A DNA stretch of 64,000 nt from Hydrogenophilus thermoluteolus (GTDB lineage: Bacteria > Pseudomonadota > Gammaproteobacteria > Burkholderiales > Rhodocyclaceae), in NCBI RefSeq assembly GCF_003574215.1, contig NZ_AP018558.1:282001-346000 (forward strand). The letters are read 5' to 3'. Both the position numbers and the translations under genes were made by a program. This document shows, one piece after another, positions 48,236 through 57,898 of this stretch. Within the stretch, counting starts at the first letter, position 1. Every line of letters starts with the position of its first letter. The notes beneath the pieces were generated by a model. It saw only the letters and a program-made list of their open reading frames with translations, searched no databases and was not told where the DNA came from.

Positions 48236-50983
48236 TCACCCGCTGTTTCTGAGCCCCGCGGCAATCCCGTTGATCGAGAGGTGGATCCCAAGACGCAGCC
48301 GCGGATCGTCTTCGCCCGCGCGGTGACGGCGCAGCAGCTCCACTTGCACCAGGTGCAGCGGGTCGATATAGGGGAAGCGGTTCTGGACCGAGCGTTTGAG
48401 GAGCGGGTTGCTGTCGAGCAGTTCGCGTTGCCCGGTGAGGGTGAGGAGCCAGCGGACGGTGCGGCTCCATTCGTCGCGAATCCGCGCAAAGATCGACTGG
48501 GCGAGCGCCTGGTCGCGCACGAGCGCGACGTACCGTTCCGCAATTGCCAGGTCGCTCTTGCCCAGCACCATGTCCATGTTGTGGAGCATCGCGGTGAAGA
48601 AGCTCCATTCGCGCGCCATGCGCTGCAATAGCGCAATACGCGCCGCTGCCGTTTCGCCGGCCTGTTCCGCTTCATGGACCCATGCTTCGACGGCGCTGCC
48701 AAAGCCGTACCAACCGGGGAGCATGATCCGCGCTTGCGACCAGGAGAAGACCCAGGGAATCGCGCGCAGATCTTCGATGTTCCGGCTCTTGGCGCGCGAC
48801 GCCGGGCGCGAACCGATGTTGAGGTGCGCGATCTCCTCGATCACCGTCGCTTCCCAGAAGAAGGTTTCGAACCCTTCGGTCTCGTAGACAAGCGCACGGT
48901 AGGCGCGAAACGCGTGGTCGGAGAGTTCGGCCATCACCGTTTCGAAACGGGGATCGGGCGCCGAGCCGTCCTTACCCAAGAGCGACGCTTCGATGGTTGC
49001 GGCGACCAAGACTTCCAGGTTGCGCTGCCCGAGCTCCGGATTCGCATATTTCGCCGCGATCACCTCTCCCTGTTCGGTCAATTTCAGTTGCCCTGCTACC
49101 GCCCCTTTGGGTTGTGCCAGGATCGCCTGGTAGCTGGGGCCACCGCCGCGCCCCACCGATCCGCCGCGGCCGTGGAAGAGGCGCAGCGTGATCCCGATCT
49201 GCTCCGCCGTTGCCACCAGGGTTTGTTGTGCGCGGTAGAGCGCCCAGTTCGCAGTGACGAAGCCGCCGTCCTTGTTCGAATCGGAATAGCCCAGCATGAT
49301 CTCTTGCCGGTTACCGCGCGCGGCCACCCACGCACGGTATTCGGGAAGCGCGTAGAGGTCACGCAGGATTTGCGGCGCCGCTTCCAGGTCGGCGATCGTT
49401 TCGAAGAGCGGGACGATATCGACGGCCAAATGGTTGCGCCACGGCTGCAGCAGCCCCACTTCTTTGAGGAGCATCGCCACTTCCAGGATATCGGAGACGG
49501 CGTCGGTCTTCGAGATCACGTACTGTTCGATCACGCGCGGCCCGATGGTGTCGTGCGCCCAGCGCGCGGTGCGGAAGATCTCGAGTTCGCTCTGCGTGGT
49601 CGCGCTGTAGGACCAGTCGGGGTTGGTGAGCGGCCGTGCAGTCGCGAGTTCCCTGCGCAGCAGCGCCACCCGCTCCGTTTCGGGTAGGCGCCGGTAATCG
49701 ACGTCAGGATGTGCCGCGGCGATGAGTTCGGCGATCACCGCTTCGTGCACGGCGCTGTTTTGCCGCAGGTCGAGGTGCGCCAAATGAAACCCGAAGACGC
49801 GAACCGCGGTGCGCAGCTCCGCCAGTGCCCCGTCGGCGATTTCGCTAAGCCCTGCGGCGGTGAGTGAACCGTGAATCGTTTCCAAATCGGCGGCGAAGGC
49901 TTCTGCCGACGGATAGGGCGGCAGTTCGACGCTCGGAAGGCGCCGCGGCAGATGTCCGACCAGTTGCTGGTAGGTTGCGGCCAGGCGTGCGTAGATCGCG
50001 ATCAACGCCAGACGGTAGCGCTCGTCGGCGCGGTGCGGAGAGGGCGAACCCGCTTGTTCGGCCAGCGCGTCGAGTTCGGGCGTGACAGGCGACAGGCCAG
50101 CAGCAAGCGGCAGTGTCCCGCCGAGTCGGTGGACCGCGTCGAGGTAAGATTCGAGCGCAGCCGCGGCGTTGCGGATCACCGCGGCGCGCAACACCTCGGC
50201 GGTGACAAAGGGATTCCCGTCACGATCGCCGCCCACCCACGAACCGATCTGCAGGAAAGGGGTCTCAGCCCAGCGGCCGACGAGCCGCGCCAACCGGCGG
50301 TAGAGTTTGGGCAATTGCGGCAAGAAGGTGCTGCGGAAGTAGTTGAGGACGTTGTTCGCTTCGTCGAGCACCGAAATGCGCGTCGGACGAATCAAGCGGG
50401 TGAGCCACAGGGTGCGGATCGCCCGCTCGATCGCGGCGTCGACCTCGGCGCGCTCTTCCGGGGTGAGCGCGACGCGATCGCGTTCGGCCAGCCAGTGCGC
50501 GATCTCTTGTTCGCGCGCGAGCACCGCTTGGCGCTGGACTTCGGTAGGGTGGGCAGTCAGCACGGGACGCACGCACGCCGTGGCCAGGAACTGGGTGAGC
50601 GCTGTCCGGGAAACCCCCGCACGTTCGAGCGCCGCGACGGCATGCGCCAACGACCCTTCTTTCGCTGGCGAACCGGCGATCGCGTGCGCGCGGGCGCGTC
50701 GCAGATGGTGCTGGTCTTCGGCGATGTTCGCCAGATGGGAAAAGAGCGTGAACGCACGGATCACGACGATCGCCTCGTCCCGTGTCATCCCGTGCAGGAG
50801 CGTTTCGAGCGAAGTGGGATCCGTATCGCCACGGTGGATCGCTACCGACGCTTGACGGATCGCTTCGACCAAGGAAAAGATCGCTTCGCCATGTTCGGTG
50901 CGGATCGTGTCGCCCAGGCGTTTTCCCAGCTCGCGGATTTCGGCGCGCAGTGGTGCGTCTTTTTCGGTACGGAGGTCGTTCAT
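48236..50983 (-). CDS. ppc: Phosphoenolpyruvate carboxylase
   Basis: A 915-aa enzyme converting PEP and bicarbonate to oxaloacetate. Signature sequences: TAHPTEVQR (about 155-163), FHGRGGSVGRGGGP, GYSDSNKDGG and VFSWSQARIMLPGWYGFG, ending in the invariant -NSG. It replenishes the TCA cycle. The gene begins 15 bp after a thioredoxin-like gene on the same strand and ends 94 bp before ubiU. Confidence 0.97.
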   Translation of the reverse strand: MNDLRTEKDAPLRAEIRELGKRLGDTIRTEHGEAIFSLVEAIRQASVAIHRGDTDPTSLETLLHGMTRDEAIVVIRAFTLFSHLANIAEDQHHLRRARAHAIAGSPAKEGSLAHAVAALERAGVSRTALTQFLATACVRPVLTAHPTEVQRQAVLAREQEIAHWLAERDRVALTPEERAEVDAAIERAIRTLWLTRLIRPTRISVLDEANNVLNYFRSTFLPQLPKLYRRLARLVGRWAETPFLQIGSWVGGDRDGNPFVTAEVLRAAVIRNAAAALESYLDAVHRLGGTLPLAAGLSPVTPELDALAEQAGSPSPHRADERYRLALIAIYARLAATYQQLVGHLPRRLPSVELPPYPSAEAFAADLETIHGSLTAAGLSEIADGALAELRTAVRVFGFHLAHLDLRQNSAVHEAVIAELIAAAHPDVDYRRLPETERVALLRRELATARPLTNPDWSYSATTQSELEIFRTARWAHDTIGPRVIEQYVISKTDAVSDILEVAMLLKEVGLLQPWRNHLAVDIVPLFETIADLEAAPQILRDLYALPEYRAWVAARGNRQEIMLGYSDSNKDGGFVTANWALYRAQQTLVATAEQIGITLRLFHGRGGSVGRGGGPSYQAILAQPKGAVAGQLKLTEQGEVIAAKYANPELGQRNLEVLVAATIEASLLGKDGSAPDPRFETVMAELSDHAFRAYRALVYETEGFETFFWEATVIEEIAHLNIGSRPASRAKSRNIEDLRAIPWVFSWSQARIMLPGWYGFGSAVEAWVHEAEQAGETAAARIALLQRMAREWSFFTAMLHNMDMVLGKSDLAIAERYVALVRDQALAQSIFARIRDEWSRTVRWLLTLTGQRELLDSNPLLKRSVQNRFPYIDPLHLVQVELLRRHRAGEDDPRLRLGIHLSINGIAAGLRNSG

Positions 50984-50998
50984 TTGAGGTTTCCTGAA

Positions 50999-51562
50999 TC
51001 AGCGGTTTGCAGCGTGCTGGAGCTGCGCTTCGCCGTCTTCGATCAATTGTTCCAAATAGTAGCTGTAGAACGACTCATCCGGAAGCCCGATGAGCGGCGG
51101 TGCCAAGGGCTTGCCGTCGCCATCCACCACCATCACCGTTGGCGTGAGCGTCCCTTTCATCACCCGCGCGAATGCGGCATGGTGCGTGGGGTTGCCTTGA
51201 AAATCGATCAGCGGGAGGTCGGCGCGGTCGGCTTCGATGCGACGAAAACGAGCGCGGTCGCGGCGGCTCTGTGCGACGCTTTCCAGATAGCGTTGTGCGC
51301 GGACACAATAAGGACATTCGCGGCGTTCGAAGTAAAGCAGAATGGGTTTGCGGGTGGTTTTCGACCAGGCACCGTCCGCGGCAAGGTCGGTAGCGGGCGG
51401 TATTTCCGTGTGCGTCTTGGAGATGGGTTCGGTTGGCGCGGCGAACGCGGGTGATACAATCAAAAAAAGCAAGGACGTCAGGGTTCCGAACAGGAGGTGC
51501 CGTAACGCTGGTGCGCCCTGACGCCAACGCGCCACGAAAAAGGAACAACGATGCCGCATCAT
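50999..51562 (-). CDS. Exported thioredoxin-fold protein (SoxW/DsbE-like)
   Basis: 187 aa with a hydrophobic leader ending near FAA-PTEP and a thioredoxin domain with active site RRECPYCVRAQRYL, then GTLTPTVMVVDGDGKPL containing the cis-proline (TPT). Thioredoxin-like proteins of this type reduce disulfides in the periplasm. The start at 51562 (or ATG at 51559) has GGAG upstream and lies inside the first codons of hemC on the other strand, so the two genes overlap head to head by 12 bp. Its stop is 15 bp before ppc. Confidence 0.78.
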   Translation of the reverse strand: MMRHRCSFFVARWRQGAPALRHLLFGTLTSLLFLIVSPAFAAPTEPISKTHTEIPPATDLAADGAWSKTTRKPILLYFERRECPYCVRAQRYLESVAQSRRDRARFRRIEADRADLPLIDFQGNPTHHAAFARVMKGTLTPTVMVVDGDGKPLAPPLIGLPDESFYSYYLEQLIEDGEAQLQHAANR

Positions 51563-52513
51563 GGTACTCCGTCCCGTTTGGTGATCGCAACCCGGGAAAG
51601 CCGCTTGGCGCTCTGGCAAGCGCGCCATGTCCAGAGTCTGTTGCAACGATTGTATCCCGATTGTACGGTCGAACTCTTGGGAATGACAACGCGCGGTGAC
51701 CAGATTCTCGACCGTCCGCTTGCGAAAATCGGCGGAAAGGGGCTTTTCGTCAAAGAGCTCGAGGTGGCGCTCCTCGAGCGTCGTGCCGACCTTGCGGTCC
51801 ATTCGATGAAAGACGTGCCGATGGTGCTCGGTGACCCTTTCCGTCTTGCAGCGATCTTACCGCGGGAAATTCCGGAGGATGCCTTCGTTTCGAACCGCTA
51901 CTTCAGCCTCGACGATTTGCCGCCCGGCGCAGCGGTGGGCACCTCGTCGTTGCGCCGCCAGGCGCAGTTGATCGCGCAATACCCCTATCTGAGCGTCGAA
52001 CCGCTGCGGGGCAACCTCGATACGCGGCTGCGCAAGCTCGACGAGGGGCGGTACGACGCGATCATCTTGGCTTCCGCGGGGTTGAAACGGTTGGGGCTCG
52101 GGGCGCGCATTCGCAGTGTGTTGCCGGTGGCTGAGATGCTCCCGGCAGCGGGCCAGGGGGCGTTGGGTATCGAAGTGTTGACCGATCGACCCGATGTCGC
52201 CGAATGGCTCGCGCCGCTGCACGACCCCGAAACGGCGGCGTGCGTCCTCGCCGAGCGGGCGTTCGCGCGTCGGCTGGGGGGCAGTTGTGAGGTGCCGATC
52301 GCAGCGTACGCAACCCCGTCAGACGGGCAGATTTGGCTGCGTGGTTTGGTTGCCGAACCCGATGGCAGCGAAATTTTTCGCGGCGAAATACGTGGCGCGT
52401 TCGCCGAGGCCGAAACGCTCGGACTGCATTTGGCGGAGCAGCTGATCGCAGAAGGGGCAGAGGCGCTCGTTGCGCGGCTCGCGTGCAACGCCCAAGCTGG
52501 ATTGGGGTCGTGA
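51551..52513 (+). CDS. hemC: Porphobilinogen deaminase (hydroxymethylbilane synthase)
   Basis: 320 aa. Conserved LVIATRESRLALWQA, HSMKDVP, GTSSLRRQAQL and GGSCEVPIAA, whose Cys binds the dipyrromethane cofactor. It polymerises four porphobilinogen molecules. First gene of a hemC-hemD-hemX-hemY run with overlapping starts. Confidence 0.96.
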   Translation: MPHHGTPSRLVIATRESRLALWQARHVQSLLQRLYPDCTVELLGMTTRGDQILDRPLAKIGGKGLFVKELEVALLERRADLAVHSMKDVPMVLGDPFRLAAILPREIPEDAFVSNRYFSLDDLPPGAAVGTSSLRRQAQLIAQYPYLSVEPLRGNLDTRLRKLDEGRYDAIILASAGLKRLGLGARIRSVLPVAEMLPAAGQGALGIEVLTDRPDVAEWLAPLHDPETAACVLAERAFARRLGGSCEVPIAAYATPSDGQIWLRGLVAEPDGSEIFRGEIRGAFAEAETLGLHLAEQLIAEGAEALVARLACNAQAGLGS

Positions 52514-53316
52514 CCACAGCGCAAAACATGGCGATTGTGGCAGAAAAGCCCGCCGTCTGGGTCACGCGGCCGCTTGCGCAAACCGAGCGGCTGAGCGCAC
52601 TCCTGCGCGCGCACGGCTGGGAACCGATCGTCGCGCCGCTCTTGGCTATCGAACCGACGGTCACCGAGGAAGCGGCTCGCCAGTGGTCCGAGACGCTCGA
52701 CGGCTATCGTTGGGTCTTTTTCGTCAGCGCCAACGCGGCGCAGATCGCGGTGCCAGCCATCCGTGACCACCGCCCGTGGCCGCCCGGTCCAGCGGTTGCC
52801 ACCGTCGGTGCGGGCAGTGCTGCTGCATTGCGGGCGCTCGGTTTCCCCGATGTGTGGTACCCTGTGGATGGCGCCGACAGCGAAGCCGTGTTGGCTGCGT
52901 CGTGGACGCAACCCGAGCGCGTTGCCGGGCAGTCGCTTCTCATCGTCAAAGGAGAAGGGGGGCGCGGTCTGCTGACCGAAGCGCTCAGAGCCCGGGGCGC
53001 GGAGGTGCACGAATGGATCTGTTACCGCCGACGCGTCGCGCGCTGGCTGCCGCACCATTGGGAACCGTACGCACAAGGGCGGATTGCGGCGCTCCTTATC
53101 ACCAGCAGTGAAGCAGCGCGGGGATTGCCCGAGGCGATGGGCGCGGAACGCTTCGAAAAGGTGCGTGAACGCCTCTTGGCGGTCGCCAACCATCCCCGCG
53201 TCGCTGAGGCGCTGCAGACGTTGGGGTGGCGGCACGTCGTCACGGCGCCGCGTCCGGGAGACGACGCGTTGGTGGCGACGCTACAGGAATGTTATTCGCG
53301 GGAGAAGGTGCAATGA
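52510..53316 (+). CDS. hemD: Uroporphyrinogen-III synthase
   Basis: 268 aa from the GTG at 52510, which overlaps the hemC stop by 4 bp; an ATG at 52528 is an alternative. HemD sequences are variable, but WVTRPLAQTERLSALLRAHGWEPIVAPLL, VFFVSANAAQIAV, ATVGAGSAAALRALGF and LLITSSEAARGL are typical. It cyclises hydroxymethylbilane with inversion of ring D. Confidence 0.92.
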   Translation: MTTAQNMAIVAEKPAVWVTRPLAQTERLSALLRAHGWEPIVAPLLAIEPTVTEEAARQWSETLDGYRWVFFVSANAAQIAVPAIRDHRPWPPGPAVATVGAGSAAALRALGFPDVWYPVDGADSEAVLAASWTQPERVAGQSLLIVKGEGGRGLLTEALRARGAEVHEWICYRRRVARWLPHHWEPYAQGRIAALLITSSEAARGLPEAMGAERFEKVRERLLAVANHPRVAEALQTLGWRHVVTAPRPGDDALVATLQECYSREKVQ

Positions 53317-54731
53317 CGCAAAAAGGGAACCCACGCGCGCGTTCCGATAAGCGCGCAAGGACGGACGAGGCGGAAACGCTCAAAGACAAGGACAGCAAGG
53401 ACAGTAAGGACAGCCAGCAGGAGTCCGTCAGCGAAAACGCCGCGGAGACGAATCGCACGGAGGTTGTCGAAGAACAATCCGCGTCACCCGGGGCGGGTGC
53501 GGTAACGGAATCGTCTGCCCCCGCGGACACCGCGCGTGCAGCGGCGTCCGATGGCGCAGTGCAACCGGAGCAGACACCCGTACAACCCGAAACGCGTTCG
53601 CCTCAGGCCAACAACGCGTCTCGGGCAGGCGTGTGGCTCGGTGCGGTGGCGCTCCTCGTTGCGTTGGGTGGGTATGGATACACCCAGTATGTCGTCAAAC
53701 GGGCGCTCGATCAGGCGCTCGCCGAACGTGCCGAATGGGCGGCGCAAATCACCGCGGTCACCGATCAAGTCAAGACCCAGCAGGCCGTTTTGCAAACCGT
53801 CCAGCAGCAGGTTGCCGGACTCGTCGGTGTCGACGCCCAAATCACCGCACTCAAAGAGCAATTGAGCCAACTGGAGACGGCGTTCATCGAGACGCGCGAG
53901 CGGCTGGCACGCAACGAAGCGGCGCTCGATCGCCTGCAAGGTATCGCGAAAAGTGCGGCCGAAATGACCGAGGCGTTGGCGAAACTCGGGGATCGGCGCT
54001 GGGTCGTCGAAGCCGGCGAGGCACTGGCTTTCGCGCAACGGCAACTGGCGTGGGATGGCAATCTCGACGCCGCGCAAGCGGCGCTCGCGGCGCTCGCTGC
54101 CCGACTCAAAGAGGCCGACCGGCCGCTTTTGCGTGAACTGCGCAAAGCCGTCGAAGCCGACCTCCTGGCCGTTCAATCGGCGCCGCGCGTCGATGTCGAC
54201 GGCATTTTGGCCAAGCTCGACGCGCTCGACGACGCGATCGCGAATGCGCCGTTCGCCTATCTTGCCGAGGTCGATGCCAAGCACAAAGTGGCGGATACCG
54301 CAGACGCCTCCGCGCCGTGGTACCAGCGGGCGTGGGCGGCAGTGGTCGCATTCGGCCGTGCCGTTGGTCAAGAGTGGGCCGATTGGCTGCGGTTGGAACG
54401 GCTGGACGCCACCGCGCCGGAACTGCTTTCGCCCGAAGCGGCGACTACGCTGCAGCTCAACATCAGCACCTGGATCGCCGCGGCGCGCGTTGCCGCGCAA
54501 AGGGGAGACGAAACGGCGTACCAAACGGCGTTGGCGAAACTGGAAAAGACCCTGGCGCGTTACTTCGACCCGAACGCGCCGGCCACCCAGGCCGCAAACG
54601 CGGCGATCGCCGCGCTCAAAGCCGAGCGCGTCCATGCCGAACGGCCCACGTTGGCGCGTTCGCTCAAAGCGCTCTCGGAAATCGAGACGCGCCTGGCAGC
54701 GCCTGACCTGCAACCCATGGGCAAGGAGTGA
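53313..54731 (+). CDS. hemX: HemX-like membrane protein
   Basis: 472 aa, ATGA overlap with hemD. The first 110 residues are charged and low in complexity (including a triple KDS repeat), then one helix (AGVWLGAVALLVALGGYGYTQYVV) and a long coiled coil with WVVEAGEALAFAQRQLAWDGNLDAAQAAL, the HemX hallmark. Often annotated as uroporphyrinogen-III C-methyltransferase, but it has no methyltransferase motifs. Probably a scaffold for haem synthesis proteins. Confidence 0.9.
   Translation: MTQKGNPRARSDKRARTDEAETLKDKDSKDSKDSQQESVSENAAETNRTEVVEEQSASPGAGAVTESSAPADTARAAASDGAVQPEQTPVQPETRSPQANNASRAGVWLGAVALLVALGGYGYTQYVVKRALDQALAERAEWAAQITAVTDQVKTQQAVLQTVQQQVAGLVGVDAQITALKEQLSQLETAFIETRERLARNEAALDRLQGIAKSAAEMTEALAKLGDRRWVVEAGEALAFAQRQLAWDGNLDAAQAALAALAARLKEADRPLLRELRKAVEADLLAVQSAPRVDVDGILAKLDALDDAIANAPFAYLAEVDAKHKVADTADASAPWYQRAWAAVVAFGRAVGQEWADWLRLERLDATAPELLSPEAATTLQLNISTWIAAARVAAQRGDETAYQTALAKLEKTLARYFDPNAPATQAANAAIAALKAERVHAERPTLARSLKALSEIETRLAAPDLQPMGKE
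53388..53414 (+). repeat. Triple 9-bp tandem repeat coding KDS-KDS-KDS
   Basis: Three copies of AAGGACAG(C/T) in the low-complexity cytoplasmic tail of HemX. The unit is a multiple of three, so copy-number change would keep the frame. Confidence 0.7.
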
Positions 54732-54735
54732 TGCC

Positions 54736-56031
54736 ATGCGAACCGTCCTTGCTGTCTTGATCGCCGCGGTTGCAGCGGTGGCGTTTGCACTTTGGTTCCA
54801 GACGTTGGATGGCTACGTCGTCGCGGTGTTTCCGCCCTACCGTTTTCAGCTCTCGAGCCAGCTGCTTGTCTTGCTGGCACTGCTGTTCCTCTTCGTGGGG
54901 TACGGCGTGCTCAGACTGGTGGCGCGGATCGTCGGCACGCCTGGCGCGGTACGCCAATGGCGGGAGCGCCGTCGCTTGCAGCGCGCGCTCGATGCGCTGG
55001 AGATGGCGGTCGTGGGGTGGGAGCTCGGTAAACCCAAAATGAGCTTCAAAGCCCTCGACCGTGCGTACCGGCTCAAGCATGGCGCCGCGGCGGCAGCGGC
55101 GGCAGCGTGCGAAGCGGCGTTGGCCGTACGTGACGAAGCGCGCGCCGAAAATGCGTTGGCGCGGATTCCGGACGTCGGCGACTGGATGGCCGTACGGCAG
55201 GTGTTGGAAGCCCGTTTCGGTTTGGTTTTTCGCCGCATCGATCGGTTGGAGGCTGCGCTGACGGCGCTCGAACGGGGCGGTAAAGTTGCGCCCACCGTCC
55301 GCGAGCGGTTGCGCTTGGAAGCGGGCGTACAGCTCGAGCGTTGGGAAATGGCGCTTGAGGCCGCGCGCAAACTGCGCCGTCATGATGCGTTGCCCGCGCC
55401 GGAATTCTTGGCGGTGGCGGTGAAAGCCTATCCGGCGTTGCTCGCGGACGCGTTGCGCCGCGGCCGCTCTTTCGACGCGTGGTGGGAAGCGCAACCCAAA
55501 GACGAACGGCAATTGCCCGCGATCGTTGCTGCGGTGATCCGCACGTTACGCAGCGAAGGGGAAGCAGCACAGGCGCTGCGGCTAGCCGAAACCTTCCTGC
55601 GTCGGCGCTATGCCACCGAAGTCGTTGCCGAGCTTTTGCCGTCGCTTCCTGCGGAACCCGTTTGGCTCGATCGCCTGGAGCGCTGGCTTGGTGACAACGA
55701 AAACGATCCCGTCCTGCACGAGGCGCTGCTGCGTTTGACCTTGGGGCTGCAGCTCTGGGGCAAAGCCAAAGGGCACTATGCGCAGTTGTTGCAACTCGAT
55801 CCGGTGCGGGCGCGGGTCGTCGCCGCGGAAACCCTCCTCCCGCCGGACCGTCTGGCGTTGCCGTGGGATCGTACGCCGAACGCGACCTTCCCCGTTCCGA
55901 ACAGCACGGAAAACGCTGCGGGGGCGGACGCTTCGGCGTCCGAAGCAGAGCGGGCGGCATCCCAACCTCCTGCCGCGGAAGCAGCGGCGGATACCGAAAG
56001 CGAACCGAACCCAACCGCGCGCAAGGCGTGA
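54736..56031 (+). CDS. hemY: HemY, TPR-type membrane protein of the haem operon
   Basis: 431 aa with two N-terminal helices (VLIAAVAAVAFALWF; LLVLLALLFLFVGYGVLRLV) separated by the HemY-typical YVVAVFPPYRFQLSS, then a helical-repeat domain starting RRRLQRALDALEMAVVGWELG. The ATG at 54736 has AAGGAG upstream, 4 bp after hemX. The gammaproteobacterial-type HemY is not the oxidase of the same name in Bacillus; its function in haem synthesis is accessory. Confidence 0.92.
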   Translation: MRTVLAVLIAAVAAVAFALWFQTLDGYVVAVFPPYRFQLSSQLLVLLALLFLFVGYGVLRLVARIVGTPGAVRQWRERRRLQRALDALEMAVVGWELGKPKMSFKALDRAYRLKHGAAAAAAAACEAALAVRDEARAENALARIPDVGDWMAVRQVLEARFGLVFRRIDRLEAALTALERGGKVAPTVRERLRLEAGVQLERWEMALEAARKLRRHDALPAPEFLAVAVKAYPALLADALRRGRSFDAWWEAQPKDERQLPAIVAAVIRTLRSEGEAAQALRLAETFLRRRYATEVVAELLPSLPAEPVWLDRLERWLGDNENDPVLHEALLRLTLGLQLWGKAKGHYAQLLQLDPVRARVVAAETLLPPDRLALPWDRTPNATFPVPNSTENAAGADASASEAERAASQPPAAEAAADTESEPNPTARKA

Positions 56032-56045
56032 TATGATTCACCCTG

Positions 56046-56142
56046 CGGCGGGTCGCCCCGCATGGCAGCGTGGGAACCGGGTCAGGGCCGGGAGGCAGCA
56101 GCCCTAACCACATCCTGCCAGTGCCGGGGGTCCGGCTCGCCG
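56046..56142 (+). ncRNA. ffs: Small SRP RNA (4.5S)
   Basis: The conserved apical segment GGTCAGGGCCGGGAGGCAGC followed by AGCC and, across the loop, GTGCCGGG matches bacterial 4.5S RNA. The outer ends GGCGGGTCGCC and GGCTCGCC can pair. It binds Ffh for membrane targeting. Placed between hemY and dnaX; this position next to dnaX is common. Ends are accurate to a few bases. Confidence 0.92.
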
Positions 56143-56161
56143 TCTGACTCGATGATCGCCT

Positions 56162-57868
56162 ATGACCCAATTGGCCCTGGCGCGTAAATGGCGCCCCCGT
56201 GATTTCTCCAACCTCGTCGGTCAAGATCACGTCGTCCGTGCGCTCACCCACGCGCTGACCACCGGGCGCTTACATCACGCCTATCTCTTTACCGGTACGC
56301 GCGGTGTCGGGAAAACCACGATCAGTCGGATCCTGGCCAAAGCGCTCAACTGCGAACAGGGCGTGCGTGCCGAGCCGTGTAACGCGTGCGCGGCGTGCCA
56401 AGCGATCGACGCCGACCGCTTTCCCGATTACGTCGAAATGGACGCCGCCTCCAACCGCGGCGTCGACGAAATGGCGGCGCTCCTCGAGCAAGCCACCTAC
56501 GCACCCGTTGCCGGGCGGTACAAAGTCTATATGATCGACGAAGTGCACATGCTCACGGGGCATGCGTTCAACGCGATGCTGAAAACGCTCGAAGAGCCGC
56601 CCGAGCATGTGAAGTTCGTGTTGGCGACCACCGACCCGCAAAAAATCCCGGTCACGGTGCTCTCGCGCTGTCTGCAGTTCAACTTGCGCGCCCTTTCTGC
56701 GGCCCAGATCGCAAGCCGAGCGGCCACCATCCTCACCGAGGAGGCGATTCCGTTCGAACCGGCGGCGCTGCAACGGATCGGCCAAGCGGCGCGCGGTTCG
56801 ATGCGCGACGCGCTGTCGCTCCTCGACCAGGCGATCGCCTATGGCGCCGGTACCGTGAGCGAAGCCGCGGTGAGCGAAATGCTCGGCTTGGTGAGTGAAA
56901 CGGTGTTGATCGAACTCCTTGCGGCGTTGGCCGCGCGCGCGAACGACCGCTACCTCACGCTCGTAGCGCAGCTTGCGGAAACAAGCGTCGCGGTGGATGC
57001 GGTGCTGGCGTCGCTGGCGCAACTCATCCACCGCGTCGCCCGTCGGCAATTCGGCGGCGCGCCCCTCGAAGACGCGCGTCTGGAAGCGCTCGCGCACGAA
57101 TGGGATCCGGAGTTCGTGCAGTTGGCGTACCAGATCGTCGTGCATGGGCGTCGTGACGTGCCGCTTGCGCCAGACGAACGAACGGGGCTCGAGATGGTGC
57201 TGCTGCGTCTCTTCGCGTTCGCACCGCAATCGCAGCCAGCGGCGCAGCCCGTGCGCACAGGGCCAGCGCCAGAGCCGGTCGCGTCGCAGCCACTGTCGCC
57301 ACCATCACCATCAGCATCGGCACGCGTTGCGGCGCCTGCCGTAGCCCGACAGGACGAGGAGCGCAGCGAACCCCCAAAGCCGTTTCGCCCGGCGCCGCCA
57401 CCGCAGAAGACGGCGCCGCGGCAACATGACGATGCCAAACCGACAGCGACAAGCAGCGCGGCAAACCGCGCGTGGCTCGACCTGTTTCCGCGCCTCGAAC
57501 TGGACGGGTTGGCTCAAACGTTGGCGTCGCATTGTGCCGTGGTCGCCGACGACGGCACAACCTGGACGATGGCGGTCGACGCACTCGCACACCACTGGTT
57601 GAAGGCGAAGCCGGAATTGACCCAGCGCGTCGCAACTGCGGTTGCTGCCGCAGCGCCCTGCAAATGGCAGCGTCGTTTGCGGTTCGAGGCCGCTACTGAC
57701 GTCGCCGGCACTCCGGCGAAAGAAGAAGCGGCGCACTGGGCGGAACGCAAACGGCGGATACTCGACAAAGCATCCCAGCACCCCGGCGTTCAGGTGCTCT
57801 GCGAACGGCTGGGGTTGAGAATCGACCCCGACGCGGTGCACTGGCCAGAACGCTCCGCTGAGGGATAA
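56162..57868 (+). CDS. dnaX: DNA polymerase III gamma/tau subunit
   Basis: 568 aa. Clamp-loader AAA+ with Walker A GTRGVGKTT, zinc-binding CNACAAC, Walker B MIDEVHM and sensor LSRCLQF; a Pro/Ala-rich linker (about 340-440) leads to a tau-type C-terminal domain. It loads the beta clamp and connects polymerase and helicase. No slippery heptamer plus stem was found at the expected place, so separate gamma production by frameshift is not supported. Confidence 0.95.
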   Translation: MTQLALARKWRPRDFSNLVGQDHVVRALTHALTTGRLHHAYLFTGTRGVGKTTISRILAKALNCEQGVRAEPCNACAACQAIDADRFPDYVEMDAASNRGVDEMAALLEQATYAPVAGRYKVYMIDEVHMLTGHAFNAMLKTLEEPPEHVKFVLATTDPQKIPVTVLSRCLQFNLRALSAAQIASRAATILTEEAIPFEPAALQRIGQAARGSMRDALSLLDQAIAYGAGTVSEAAVSEMLGLVSETVLIELLAALAARANDRYLTLVAQLAETSVAVDAVLASLAQLIHRVARRQFGGAPLEDARLEALAHEWDPEFVQLAYQIVVHGRRDVPLAPDERTGLEMVLLRLFAFAPQSQPAAQPVRTGPAPEPVASQPLSPPSPSASARVAAPAVARQDEERSEPPKPFRPAPPPQKTAPRQHDDAKPTATSSAANRAWLDLFPRLELDGLAQTLASHCAVVADDGTTWTMAVDALAHHWLKAKPELTQRVATAVAAAAPCKWQRRLRFEAATDVAGTPAKEEAAHWAERKRRILDKASQHPGVQVLCERLGLRIDPDAVHWPERSAEG

Positions 57869-57898
57869 TCGCAGTTGTTGTGAAGAGAGGAAAAGACG

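Noticed and set aside
56638..56650. A-run in dnaX as a programmed frameshift site
   Set aside because: The run is near codon 160, inside the AAA+ domain, far from the position used in E. coli, and no following stem or stop in the other frame fits.
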